57,329 bases of DNA from Chalciporus piperatus (Eukaryota > Basidiomycota > Agaricomycetes > Boletales > Boletaceae), in assembly GCA_038093975.1 (NCBI GenBank), contig JBBPTG010000158.1, forward strand, positions 1-57,329, read 5' to 3'. Below are positions 45,420 to 56,050 of this stretch, piece after piece. Made by a program: the position numbers and the translations under genes. A model generated the notes under the pieces. That model made no database searches. It saw only the letters and a list, made by a program, of their open reading frames with translations, and was not told the DNA's origin. How positions within the stretch are numbered: position 1 is the stretch's first letter; each line of letters begins with the position of its first letter.

Positions 45420-47946
45420 CATCCCCTCCGTCGCACTATCCAACATCACGAGCCCATCTTCTTCCAATCTCCGCTTCTTGCTCGGACTCGGGAGTCCAGA
45501 TATCGATATCGATGATGAAGACACATCGGTTGTCCCGTTCGTCTTCATGCGCTTCGTAGAAGGCTCCGCCTCGGCAATGTCATCGTCTGGCGCAGAGCGT
45601 TTCCGCGAAGGTGGGATAGGCGTCGACGGCCGTGGCGTGAATGGTGGCTTTGGCAATGAAGTCGGCAATATCAACGCCGGGCCATCGGCTGGGTGGTTCG
45701 GTCTAGCCAAACCAGAGTCAACGTCAACGAAAAAGGAAGCACAGTCACGTCTATCAAGACCACTCACGGAAGATCACAGAGTGCCACTGCAGTCGTCCCC
45801 CACTCACCCTCCTCGTCCACGATCGTGACAAACTTGCCACGCGTCACGTTAAGGCTCTCGAGCGTCCGTTCGAGGTTATCTTCAAAGTCTGGGTCGCTCA
45901 ACACTCGCTGTGCCTCGAACACGCTCACGTCGCGTTTGCCCGTCCCGCCGTCCCCGTCCCCAAGGATGCCGTCGACGAGCTCTCCTAGTGTCACACGCGA
46001 AGGATCGCACTGGACCTTTGCATAAGTGTCTCGGCAGATACTACATTTGGGGTTTGGCGGACAGAGATTGACCGTGCTAAGTGGGACGGCGGGTTTAAAT
46101 TGAACGTGTACGTTCTTGAGCGAATCGTATGATTTGCGTAATAGGTGTAGAGCTTGGAGGACAATCAAACCAGATATAATAGCGTTCGTGGTTGCAATGG
46201 CCGGTATGATGTTACCAGCCATTTCTGTTTCACATATTTAGCAAACCTAGCTGAGAAGAGCGCTGAGGGCTACAGTACCTTTGATTTCCCAACGCGTCTT
46301 CCGCTCAATGTAGTATGCGGCTGAACGCAAATTTGAAGCAGAAGTGACGAAATCAAGCGTATCATCGTCATCCTTGTCGAATGAGATTGTTTCTTCACCG
46401 GCGCGTACGCGAGATGCTAACCGGTTCGTACTAGGTACCTTTCATCAAGCACTCGCTCAAATCAGCATACAGGAAGGCGTACCTGGATACGAAGAGAGCG
46501 AGGTTATCTGGGAGACTAAGTGCACGCTGATCCTTCAATCCGCCGTTGGCTTGCTGAGACGTCGATGTCGATCCGTTGGCGTCCCTGTTGACGCGCCCGT
46601 TAGGTTGTCCATTCGGGTTTGCGGACGGCGCAGAATTTTTCGTGGGTTCTTCCATTACAAAACTGCCATCCATAATGGCGTCAAAGTCAAGAGGCGTGGG
46701 TTTTTCTCTTGACCGCCACATATCTGCCATTGACAACAGATTCTTGATGTCGGCGTTAAAGACCTAGTCCGAGTTCGAGGTCAGTGTGACTATATGCGCC
46801 TACCTGCGACGAACCTTTTCGAAAACGGTCTTGGCCGCACTGTCGGTCGTCTCTGCGGAACGCAATGCACTGCGAACAGCCTTGTATGCCAACGCTTCTT
46901 TCCTCAACGCCGCTATCTCCTGTGCTACGTTACGTCAGTCTACATCATGGGATGACGATGACGAAACCTGCGGACCATTTTCGCCTTGCTTCTCAGCTTC
47001 GTCTAGTTCGGCCCCGCCGTCTTCATCTTCGCCGAATAATTGCCTATCGACGTCAGATAAACACGAAAAAATGAGCGCACGTGGGTTGTCTCACGGGAGG
47101 AGATAGCTTTTCGCCCAGACGATACAGTGGATGGGTTGCGAAGGCGTTGACCGGATTGTGCAGACAGGGAAAGACTTTGGCGCAGGTTTAGGTATACAGT
47201 CGAAACACTCGGTGCGATCCTGAACGGCGTGTGAACCGAATCGAATCGTAGATTTGCGAAGAGAGACGCACCTTGAGGAGTGGCTGGACTTGGCCAAGAT
47301 ACCCCGCTGTACCCGACTCAACGAGAGGGATTCCAGCTGCCATGCACATCTTGTTCACGTGTCTGCGCGCGTCTGGACACAGGAATCTACTGAACATGCC
47401 ATGCCCCAAGCAAGACTTCGCTCACCAAGATTGTCCAGCGCATTGAGGACGATATCAAATGACTGGAACCACTCGATGTCAAACTGAGGTTCTTTGATGT
47501 TCCCGTGGATGGGTTGAATGCGAACGTCGGGGTTGAAGGCGCCTGCTGTTTGAGCCGCAACCTGAGAGGGGCGTTCGATCGAACACGACGAATCCGAGCG
47601 ACGATGGGGAATGCTCACCAAGGCTTTGCTTTGCTTGACATCCTTCTTCTTGAAGAGAAACTGTCTATTCAAGTTGGAGAGGTCTATGGTATCGAGGTCT
47701 AAGAGTGTAATGTGGCCAAAACCGGTCAAGACGACGTTCTTTACTGCACAGAAAGATGAGTACACGAAAGAAGCGTGATCAGGGTAAGAAAGACAGCGAC
47801 TCACGTAGTTCGCATCCGATCCCACCTGCACCGACGAGCAATACTTTGGTGTCTGCCAAGCGGTGACAAAGTTCTGGACCGAGAATGGCTTCTGCATGGG
47901 TGTAACGACCACGTCTCCGCTGACCATCCGTGTTAGAGGTCGACAT
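45390..47946 (-). CDS. UBA2: SUMO-activating enzyme subunit UBA2 (E1 catalytic subunit)
   Basis: A multi-exon minus-strand gene from the ATG at 47946 ([20 protein letters not shown]). The adenylation domain shows [40 protein letters not shown] and [20 protein letters not shown]. The catalytic cysteine block [20 protein letters not shown] follows, then [34 protein letters not shown] (zinc-binding), a ubiquitin-like domain ([20 protein letters not shown]) and a basic/acidic tail ending DDVIVID. UBA2 with AOS1 activates SUMO by adenylation and thioester formation and passes it to UBC9, mostly in the nucleus. The tail resembles the SUMO-binding end of other UBA2 proteins. The whole domain order and length are normal. 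The 3' end has been copied to 40799-41379. Confidence 0.95.
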
Positions 47947-48147
47947 TGTCTCTGGTGATGAACTGGATGTTAGCCCTGCAAACTCTGACTTTTACTTTTG
48001 ACGGTCGTCGGTTTGAGTTGACTCCCCTCCAGGGTACGAGGTGACAATTGGTCACGCGACTGTCACGCGTATATTATCATTTATTGTCACGCTCCTCGAG
48101 GTGGAGATTTCTTTTCTGATTTTTATTTTATTTATTTCCAAGTAGGT

Positions 48148-48816
48148 TCAATGTTTCCATCCTACTTCGTGTCCGTTTTCCATCATTGGCTCTACGAATC
48201 CACGGAACATCCAGGGTGCTCCTGTCTCTAGCGAATTCACGCCCTCACCACCATCCTCACCCACCGCGTCCGACTCCGATATCTTGCTCCGATCCTGAGA
48301 CCACCGCATCCCGTACCCCTCCTCCACTCTCGCCTCATACACCAACACCTGATGCGGTAACCAGTGCAGATTCCGCCACGTCGCACCATCCATCACCCTC
48401 TCAAATAACCCAACCGCTCGCTCGTTGATAGACGCGACCGGTCCCTTTGGCTGACCACCCCACCACCCCACTCCATCCCCCCCTGTCTCAGCATCGCCAG
48501 ATCTGTGCGCGTGCTTCGACCATGCTTTGGCACCGGCCGTGAGCCCGCTGTTGGTCGCCGATGCAGTGAAGGCGGCGAAGCACTCCTTTCGTGTGGGTGG
48601 ATCGGAGCCCAATGCGGAACCGGTGGTATATGCGAGTCCGAGTAAAAGGTGTTTAGAGAGGATGTTCGCTTGGAAGTCAGCGTCGAGGGCCATTTGGTCG
48701 CCCTGAGAGAGGAGTGCTTGAAGGCGTGTGCGCTCAGCTACAGCTGCGGGGAGCTCTTGGATGTTATAACATCTTGGGGTGGGTATCTGCGTGAGCGTCC
48801 TCCAAAGTGAAGACAT
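48148..48816 (-). CDS. conserved fungal protein of unknown function
   Basis: A 222-residue single frame on the minus strand, starting MSSLWRTLTQIPTPRCYNIQ. It is rich in helix-forming stretches (LQALLSQGDQMALDADFQAN) and has an aromatic, well-conserved-looking C-terminal half with WRNLHWLPHQVLVYEARVEE, GYGMRWSQD and APWMFRGFVEPMMENGHEVG. I recall similar proteins in fungi but know no function and see no catalytic motif. It stands in the same orientation between UBA2 (200 bases downstream) and BNA1 (240 bases upstream). An upstream exon cannot be excluded because the sequence before the ATG has a CAAG/TCTCC boundary. Confidence 0.65.
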   Translation of the reverse strand: MSSLWRTLTQIPTPRCYNIQELPAAVAERTRLQALLSQGDQMALDADFQANILSKHLLLGLAYTTGSALGSDPPTRKECFAAFTASATNSGLTAGAKAWSKHAHRSGDAETGGDGVGWWGGQPKGPVASINERAVGLFERVMDGATWRNLHWLPHQVLVYEARVEEGYGMRWSQDRSKISESDAVGEDGGEGVNSLETGAPWMFRGFVEPMMENGHEVGWKH

Positions 48817-49057
48817 GTTGAGCTATCGGTCCAGGAGACTTGAAAGATGCGATGTTGCTCACAGGACTCGGTCAAGTTCCATTCAAGCTCCGATCGCAGT
48901 GCTTGCCTCGTCGAAGGTCTCTCATCCACAGACCACACGTTGGCCATGCGCACTCGTATTGGCATCATGATGATAGCTAGATAGATAACCATAATCATAC
49001 AACTCTTACATTGCTTGCTTGACATCCTTGAAAGCTTAACATCCCGACATCCACCCA

Positions 49058-49777
49058 TTACTTTGGAGCAGCAACCTTACCACACTCCTTGCACGTCCTC
49101 AACTCCTCGCTATTCTGCCAGCGCTGAATCACAGGCTTCAACTGCGTCCCAAGATCAGTGACATGGAAGCTCTCCTTGTGAATGATCGTCGGCTTCGTGT
49201 GAACAGGTTCGCGGCAATACCACTGGAGTGAGTCTGAGGGTCGCTGTGAGGAGGATGACTGCGCTGTGCTCGTGCCGACTCACCATTCGATTCCTCCGGA
49301 CGAGTCGCTTCGATAACGATGCCGATGGTGTTTGCGAACCTCACGGGGTTGTGCGGTGTGTTGGCTATCGAAGAGCGATGATACAATGCATGAGTGTACA
49401 TTCCAGAGCGAGAAGGCTTCGAGGACGAAAAGCGTCCAAAGAACTCGCTCTCACCAGGCAACAGGAACATCTCCCCCTCTTCAATTCTAATATCCTTGAA
49501 CTCCTCTCCATCAACCACCTTCAACAACATCCCTCCCTTGTATTGATAGAACCACTCCTGGACGTCCGTGAGAGACAACGTCACAGCGAAAGCGCTATCG
49601 AGAACGACGAACCTCGGTCTCGTTCACATGATAGTCATTGCGTTCGTTAGGGCCTCCGACAGCCATGACTGTAAAGTCTTTCTGGCGGTAGAGACAGAAA
49701 TTGTTCACAGGGGGTTTGAGGAGGTGTGAGTTGGATTCGAGCCACTTGGGGAAGTTAATCGGGGGAAGAAGACCCAT
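49058..49777 (-). CDS. BNA1: 3-hydroxyanthranilate 3,4-dioxygenase
   Basis: Four exons on the minus strand give about 178 residues beginning [20 protein letters not shown]. The cupin motifs are clear: [20 protein letters not shown] with the iron-binding histidine and glutamate, EEGEMFLLP, then [15 protein letters not shown] with the second histidine, and VIEATRPEE. The C-terminus [20 protein letters not shown] ends with [13 protein letters not shown], the rubredoxin-like metal site reduced to one cysteine pair here. The enzyme opens the ring of 3-hydroxyanthranilate in the kynurenine pathway from tryptophan to NAD, in the cytosol. Stop at 49058-49060. Length is typical of the family. Confidence 0.93.
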
Positions 49778-50290
49778 GACGGTGAGTTAATCAAGATGGA
49801 GGATGCGATTACAGAGTGTGGTCCGTCGAATCGTGCGGGCAAAGGTCTGAGTGATCTTATCTGATAAAAAACAGAATAACTCTAATCTAATATCTAATTA
49901 AGTTACTACAGTAGCAGTAGGCACGCTCATGATCATACCTTCACAAGAGCGAAACCCCATGTGTACTACACCCCTTGCATGATTGGTTACACCTACTTGA
50001 AGGGCAGATGAACCGCGATAGTCAGCGCTGACGAGCACAATTATTCACACATGTGACTCTCAGAGCCGAGCGGGTGAGCGCTCATTCACTGCGCGTAACT
50101 GCGGTACAAAGGTTCTCCGGTCGGTACAAAGGTTCTCCGGTCCAGTCAAATTCCTCGCTATTGTAGGCCCCCACATGGGCTCTTCGGAAACGCACATTGA
50201 AATGCAGAGCTCTCTCAGGTGGTTCCCAGAACGTCCAATGCCTCAAATACCCGGCTGCGAAAGAGAGGTGTCACTACAATTTTCCTCGCC
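49778..50290. other. intergenic with a 20-bp tandem duplication
   Basis: Divergent promoter region between BNA1 (-) and the GH3 fragment (+). It contains a perfect tandem copy of a 20-base unit at 50102-50141, given separately. No other structure noted. Confidence 0.5.
50102..50141. repeat. perfect 20-bp tandem duplication
   Basis: CGGTACAAAGGTTCTCCGGT occurs twice without a gap. It lies about 150 bases upstream of the GH3 start and may be a simple replication slip. Confidence 0.8.
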
Positions 50291-51055
50291 ATGGCTCAAA
50301 CCGGAGTCCCTCTCATCCCCTGCAAGTCTCTGACACCAGAGCTGCGATCACGATTGGCTGAAAGAACCAATCTTCTTCTTCTAAAGATTGTTCGGGCCAA
50401 TCTCAACTCCCAGTATGCTTCCAAGACGCCTTCCCTCACTGGATTCCGTGACGCTATCTCCGCTCACGGTACTGATTCAGACACGGGGCTACTGGAGGTA
50501 TTCCAGGTTCATGTCCCGCTCTCTGATTACGAATCGTACAGGCCGTTCATGGCTAAATTTGAAGAGCGTCCGTGCATGAAGAGCAAGGTTTTGAACATGT
50601 TTGCGCCAGGTCTTCCAAACTTCCTCACGATCTCGAGTGCCACTTCCGGTAAGGAACCAAAGCTTTTGGCGAAATACCACGCTCCACCGCTAAGGCCGTC
50701 CTTCGGTGGCGGGGGGCTAATGGCTGCTATATTCAACTATGGCTATAGGGAAATTAAGGAGGTCAAACGTCATGGTGATCCTGATCAGATAGTAAAAAGA
50801 ATTGCCGTCTGCCTCGGTTCGAGTGGAGTCATGCGCGGCGAGACTGATGACGAAAGGATGCCGTTGATCAGTGGGTTTGAGGAATGGTGGCAGACATTAC
50901 ATTTCTGACCGTTGTTTTGCAGTGCCAGGCTATGTTGCCCCATGGGCAGCTTCCGTGATTAAGTATCAGTACACGACTTACGCAGACCTATCCGGAACGG
51001 AGAACGCTGGGTCAAGAGCGACGAAAGGCTCGCTCACAGAGATGCACTGGTAGAA
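50291..51055 (+). pseudogene. truncated GH3 auxin-responsive-family gene
   Basis: From MAQTGVPLIPCKSLTPELRS at 50291 the frame runs through VFQVHVPLSDYESYRPFMAK and PNFLTISSATSGKEPKLLAK, the serine/threonine-rich ATP-binding motif of the GH3 acyl-adenylate family. A GT-AG intron (about 50869-50922) can join PLI to PGYVAPWAASVIKYQYTTY, a second known GH3 block. Then the frame ends at 51055 after about 235 residues. GH3 enzymes are usually near 580 residues, so the central and C-terminal adenylation parts are missing. The family conjugates amino acids to carboxylic acids in plants; fungal members have unknown roles. A short upstream in-frame ATG at 50219 exists. It is either a 5' remnant or a very short gene. 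Confidence 0.65.
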
Positions 51056-51142
51056 CCATCATGATTATCGAGCTCAGCACAACAACTTGAAGATCAAACC
51101 CTACATGCCCGTACGAAAAAGAAGAAAACCAAAGAGCACACA

Positions 51143-51703
51143 TTATGAACCAATATTCTGCACTTTTTGCTGCGCGTTATCTACCATCCTCTTTGCCCAA
51201 CTCGTTGCATTATTCGCAACATCGGTTGGGGTAGTTTGGGTATCAGGTGCGACGTCTGACGTCGTTTGAGAGGTACCGTTGTTGTTATTGTTCATCGCGG
51301 ATTCGATTTCCTTCGTCGCTTCGTGTTCGGCGACGTGCATCACCTCTTTTGTAACAGCTTGACGGGCGTTTCCCATGAGCTGTGCGGAGAGAGGAAAAGG
51401 GTGAGCCAACGGATGGGGATGTAAAGTTGTTGTCTTACCGAACTCATGAATGTTTTGTTTTTAGCTGGTTCCTCATCCTGGGTCTTTTCGGCGTTGGACG
51501 ACTTGAAGATATTAGACAAGAAGCCTTTCTTTTTCTGCCCCATAAAACAACAAACAGGTAAGTCTTGGTTCGACATGTCTGAATAAAAAATGCCCGTCCA
51601 CCTTCTGCTAGAATCAGCGTCAGAGACAAATGCGATCGCGCAGTAACAGGTAACTCACAGGTTGCTCCGCCGTGTTGTTTTCTTTGTGAAATTCTTCGGC
51701 CAT
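51143..51703 (-). CDS. small basidiomycete protein of unknown function
   Basis: Three exons on the minus strand. From the ATG at 51703: MAEEFHKENNTAEQP, then across introns KKKGFLSNIFKSSNAEKTQD, EEPAKNKTFMSS and LMGNARQAVTKEVMHVAEHE, followed by an Asn run, Thr-rich stretch and WAKRMVDNAQQKVQNIG. It is about 130 residues, highly charged, without cysteines, signal peptide or membrane segment, and likely helical at both ends. No family is recognised. The short introns with GTAAGA and GTGAGT donors and a good frame support a real gene. Confidence 0.6.
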
Positions 51704-53424
51704 GGTAGTAAGCAACTTGAGAGAGATGAGTGGGAATGGGGTTAAAAGGTCGAGGCCTTGGGTTACTGGGATTTGAGGAAATAAACGACAAGCGTGGGTA
51801 CCTGATGGGCCAGGGCCGGGTAGTTTGAGCTAAGTAACCATGGTGGTGAATGTTTGTGACGAAAACGTGTCCAAGTTGAAGGTCGAGAACAACAGCATAT
51901 TTGTTATTGAAACAGACTTTAGTGCCTCTTTACATACCAAAGTGACTGATATCCTACTTGGCAGGCACCTCGATGTAGATTACGGACGAATTCATTTTGA
52001 TTTGATGGCTTAGGTTCGCACTGTGCAAGTTCTCTTGTGCCTTGACCCACCAGCAACGTCTGGGACTCGTCTGGCGTGCTCCGAGGATCCAATACTTGAC
52101 CTGCATGCTCCATGCCCTGATAAGAGTTAGACGGATCATGTTGCCTGGCGACGAAGATATTGAATTCCCATCTCTGTGAATGATTGTCCTCGTTCCGTGC
52201 AACGGGATGTGAAATTTCAGCATACAAGTGCATTCCGACCCACGCGTTCGTAAGTGCCTGTGCAGGGAAGCGGCGTCATAGTGTACCCGGTGTGTTTTGC
52301 GGTCGGTGATTCCGATGTTTTCTCACTGTGACCAAGGAGATGCCTTCCTTCAAATTGCTGGATGCAAGCCGGACCCGACGGGAACGACATTCCCGCAGAG
52401 TAATTGGAGTAATGGATCGTCAAGGGCAGTCTGAAAGAAAACATGACTGGGAAATACATCACCACTCGACGCAGAACGACATGGTAATCCACATGAAATG
52501 TGGTCAGGTTGATCGAGCCAGAGATTGGCAAGCGATATGAATAACCCGAGTGCCTCCGTAAAACAAGGAGGCCCAGCTGTGCCAACTGCCCGGGCCCCGC
52601 AAGTCTATCGGTCCCGAGTGATCGTCAGAACCGGCTTGGAGGCGCAAATTTGGCTGTCTGGATTGGACGGGCTCACAGTGTAGCAAGCGAGACTGCATGT
52701 GCGAATGCTCGCTGAGTCCCGGAGAGGACGGAAAGGTACTAACGTGCGCGTTGTGTCGCGTGTGGGTGAAATGCGCAGGTAGGGATATGAATCAACACTG
52801 ATATGAATCAACACTTGAGGGAGTTGACGCCCCTTGAACTATCAGACGGCAGCTGGTTCCGCTCCAACTAAGTGGAGCCACTCAGTGGAGGGTGTCAAAG
52901 GCCTTTCGTTTCGAATACCTTTGCCTCCCTCGATTGACGGTGCAGGAGGACCCGACCGTGTCCAAAAGACCAGAATAAAATAGCCAACGTGGTCCTGCCA
53001 AAACCAGCTTATCTTGAGCGACAAGTTTTTTTTTTTCGCAAGCTGGCACGACTCGGACCCCAGGGCCCAGAGGCATGATGAGTCGCTCACATGGATGAAA
53101 CAGTAAAATTTGTAAAGCATGCGAAGAAGAACACTGGAGCAGCAGCATGGAAAATTCGTGGACAGAGCTTGAGCTACAAAGTGTCTTTCTTTGTTGAAAC
53201 GTTGATCGCCGGATCGCGGAAGGCTGCGATTCGGGGGTCCGAGATGAGAAAAGCTGGGTTGACAACCTGACAGTGACAGAAATAAGCGACTTTTTGGATT
53301 TATCTTCGCAACAACAAGTTAACGGCCATCGTGGTGGCCTCTGCACGCTCGTTATTCTGCCCTTCAAGTACAGATAAATCGTTTCCATTCTTCCACTCTT
53401 TACTCGCAGTAGCCCCCTTCAACC
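51704..53424. other. intergenic, 1.7 kb, no gene recognised
   Basis: Only shadow-like frames. A direct duplication of a 17-base unit (ATATGAATCAACACTTG-like) sits at about 52785-52816. The right end must contain the CRO3 promoter; I noted no TATA box. Confidence 0.45.
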
Positions 53425-55872
53425 ATGTTCTCGTCACTACCGTGGCTCGCCATGGGACTGGCAGCCTCCTCCCACCTCGTCGCCGCTCAGGCAGGTGGTT
53501 CCATCATACAGGCAGGCAACACACAAGTTAGCGCAATGATGGTGTGTAGCAATACATTCAAATCTTGCTCCTTTCAAACTCGTCTCTAGCTCTTCCTTGG
53601 AAACGAGGAAAAGGTTTACATCCTGGACAAGGCCGAGGGCAACGCCGCTAAGATCAACGGCCACCCTGCTTGGGGTGCAGTGTGGTGAGTCGCATATCAT
53701 TCTTCTTGCCCTCCTCCTCATCAACACCGCAACAGGGACATCAATACGCGTCAAACCCAGCTTATGGATGTTTCGACAAACACGTTTTGTGCTTCTGGCA
53801 TGCACCTCCCAAACGGCTCCTATGTCACTTTCGGTGGAAACGGTGCAATTGCGCCTGGTGGAAACATTGGCTCAGTAAAGAACAATGCAGGTTCTGGCGC
53901 GTACGATGCTATCTATCAAGATTATGATGGCACCAAATCCATCCGTATCCTTAACCCATGCACCAACGCTGACAATTTTAATTCCCAAAACTGCCAATGG
54001 TTCGACAATGCGACACAACTCTCAATGCAAAAGCAACGCTGGTATTCCGCTGCTGAAGCTCTTGGAGACGGAAGTATTGCCATCATCGGTGGCTTTGTGA
54101 ACGGTGGCTACATCAACCGGAACACACCAAACACTGATCCGGAATTCGAAGGTGGTGCTGCCGAACCTACTTTCGAGTTTTACCCATCAAAGGGTCCTGC
54201 GACCACCATGCAGTTCATGATTGCCACCTCGGGTCTCAATTCCTATGCCCACACGTACCTCATGCCCTCGGGGAAAATGCTCGTCCAGGCAAACATTTCA
54301 ACAAGTACGTCACGATCTGCTTACCTCGCATATCTAAATAATCTCTCGCGTCCAGTTCTCTGGGATCCCATCGCCAATATCGAGACTCCCCTGCCTAATA
54401 TGCCTGGAAATGTCGCGCGTGTTTACCCCGCATCCGGTGCCGTTGCCATGTTGCCTCTAACTCCCGCTAACAACTGGACCCCCACTGTTCTCTTCTGCGG
54501 TGGTTCTGATATGCCTGAGGAATATTGGGGCAATTACTCGTTTCCCAACTATAACACCTGGACCTACCCCGCCTCCGCGGACTGCCAGACTATCACTCCC
54601 GAACCTCAAGATGGCTCTGCTCCAGTCTACGTGCAAGATGATGACATGCTTGAGGGTCGTACCATGGGTCAATTCATCACCCTCCCCGACGGCACCCTCC
54701 TCGTCGTAAACGGCGGCCTGAACGGCACCGCTGGATATGCTCAGGCCACTGGCCAGACGCCCTCGTTAGGCTTCATGCCTTACGGCGAATCCCTTGCCTC
54801 TGGTCCAGTTGGCACCCCCGCGATATATAATCCCAAGATGCCAAGTGGCAGCCGCTGGTCGAATGCTGGTCTCGGAACGTCCAACATAGCTCGTTTGTAC
54901 CACTCTTCCGCAATGCTGCTCCCCGATGCGTCCGTCCTCATCGCCGGTTCCAATCCGAATATCGACGTGAACCTCTCGACTATCTATCCCACCACTTACA
55001 CCGCCGAGATCTTTTACCCGCCCTACTTCAGCGCCCCTGTCCGTCCCAAACCTACGGGGATGCCCCAGACCCTCTCGTATGGTGGTCAATACTTTGACAT
55101 CACTCTTCCTTCCAGCTCGTACGTCGGGTCAGCCAACGCCGCAGCTGCCAACACTACCGTTATTCTAACTCGTGGCGGCTTCACCACCCATGCCATGAAT
55201 ATGGGTCAGCGCCATCTCCAACTCAACAACACCTACACCGTGAACAGCGACGGCTCCATCACCCTCCACGTCGCTCAAGTGCCTCCCAACCCTAACCTCC
55301 TCACCCCTGGGCCTTGTCTCATGTGGGTCGTTGTCAACGGCATCCCAAGCAACGGTACAATGGTCATCGTCGGAAACGGTCAGCTCGGGACTCAACCCGT
55401 CAGTGCCATAAGCATGCTCCCGCCAAGCGTTCAAAACGCCGCCGCCCAATCCAGCCAACCCACCACCACCAGCGGCTCTACCTCGCACACTGGGCTTATC
55501 GTTGGTATCATCGTTGGTGTAATCGCAGTGCTTGGCATTATCGGTGCGGTCTTCGGTATTGTGGTTGCCCGGCGGCGGCGTACCGCAAGTCGCCAACACC
55601 CTGCTACTGCATATGCCATGGGCGCCACGCGTTCCGGATTCAACGCCAGCGGTGCTTCTGCCTTGCCCAGAAATGCCGACGGTGCACGGAATTCTAACTC
55701 GAGTGCGTTTGTGCCATTGCAACAGGATAATTCGAGCATGGCATGGAACGCAAGCACCGCTAGCCTACAAACACCATATAGAGACGAGTATTACGAGCGA
55801 CCGACTATGCCCCATTACGATCCTTATAGCGCAGATGCGGTTGGAAGAAGTAGTTCGGGACAACGCCTGTAG
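53425..55872 (+). CDS. copper radical oxidase with transmembrane anchor, CRO3
   Basis: Four exons (53425-53541, 53590-53684, 53736-54304, 54356-55872) give about 765 residues. Signal peptide MFSSLPWLAMGLAASSHLVA. The copper/radical motifs NTFCASGMH (cysteine near residue 88), RWYSAAEAL, RLYHSSAML and GGFTTHAMN are conserved as in CRO1 and CRO2. After a Ser/Thr spacer comes a 25-residue transmembrane helix (about 640-664, GLIVGIIVGVIAVLGIIGAV) with the stop-transfer RRRR, and a cytoplasmic tail of 100 residues rich in Ser, Asn and Tyr. This is a type I membrane form, whereas CRO1 and CRO2 end in short GPI-like tails. The intron that CRO1 has at 2927-2982 is absent here; the corresponding position is continuous coding sequence. 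Expected activity: extracellular aldehyde or alcohol oxidation with H2O2 production. Confidence 0.95.
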
Positions 55873-56050
55873 AACAGTGCACAAAAAAAACCTTCTTTCC
55901 CACCTACTACGTGGCACCCCTTCGGGACCCCGAAAAAAGACTGAGGAATAGAAGTAGTTTACCCATCGCGCACAGCGAGCAATAGACAACCAAACCACCC
56001 CAACCACCCCAACCACCTCCCCAGCCCCAATCCCTACCCGCGTTAGCCCC
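55873..56050. other. CRO3 3' flank and start of a retroelement
   Basis: A C-rich stretch of repeated CAACCACCC units at about 55989-56030 precedes the ORF start at 56051. It may be the 5' UTR of the retroelement; the exact boundary with the CRO3 3' UTR is not visible. Confidence 0.4.
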
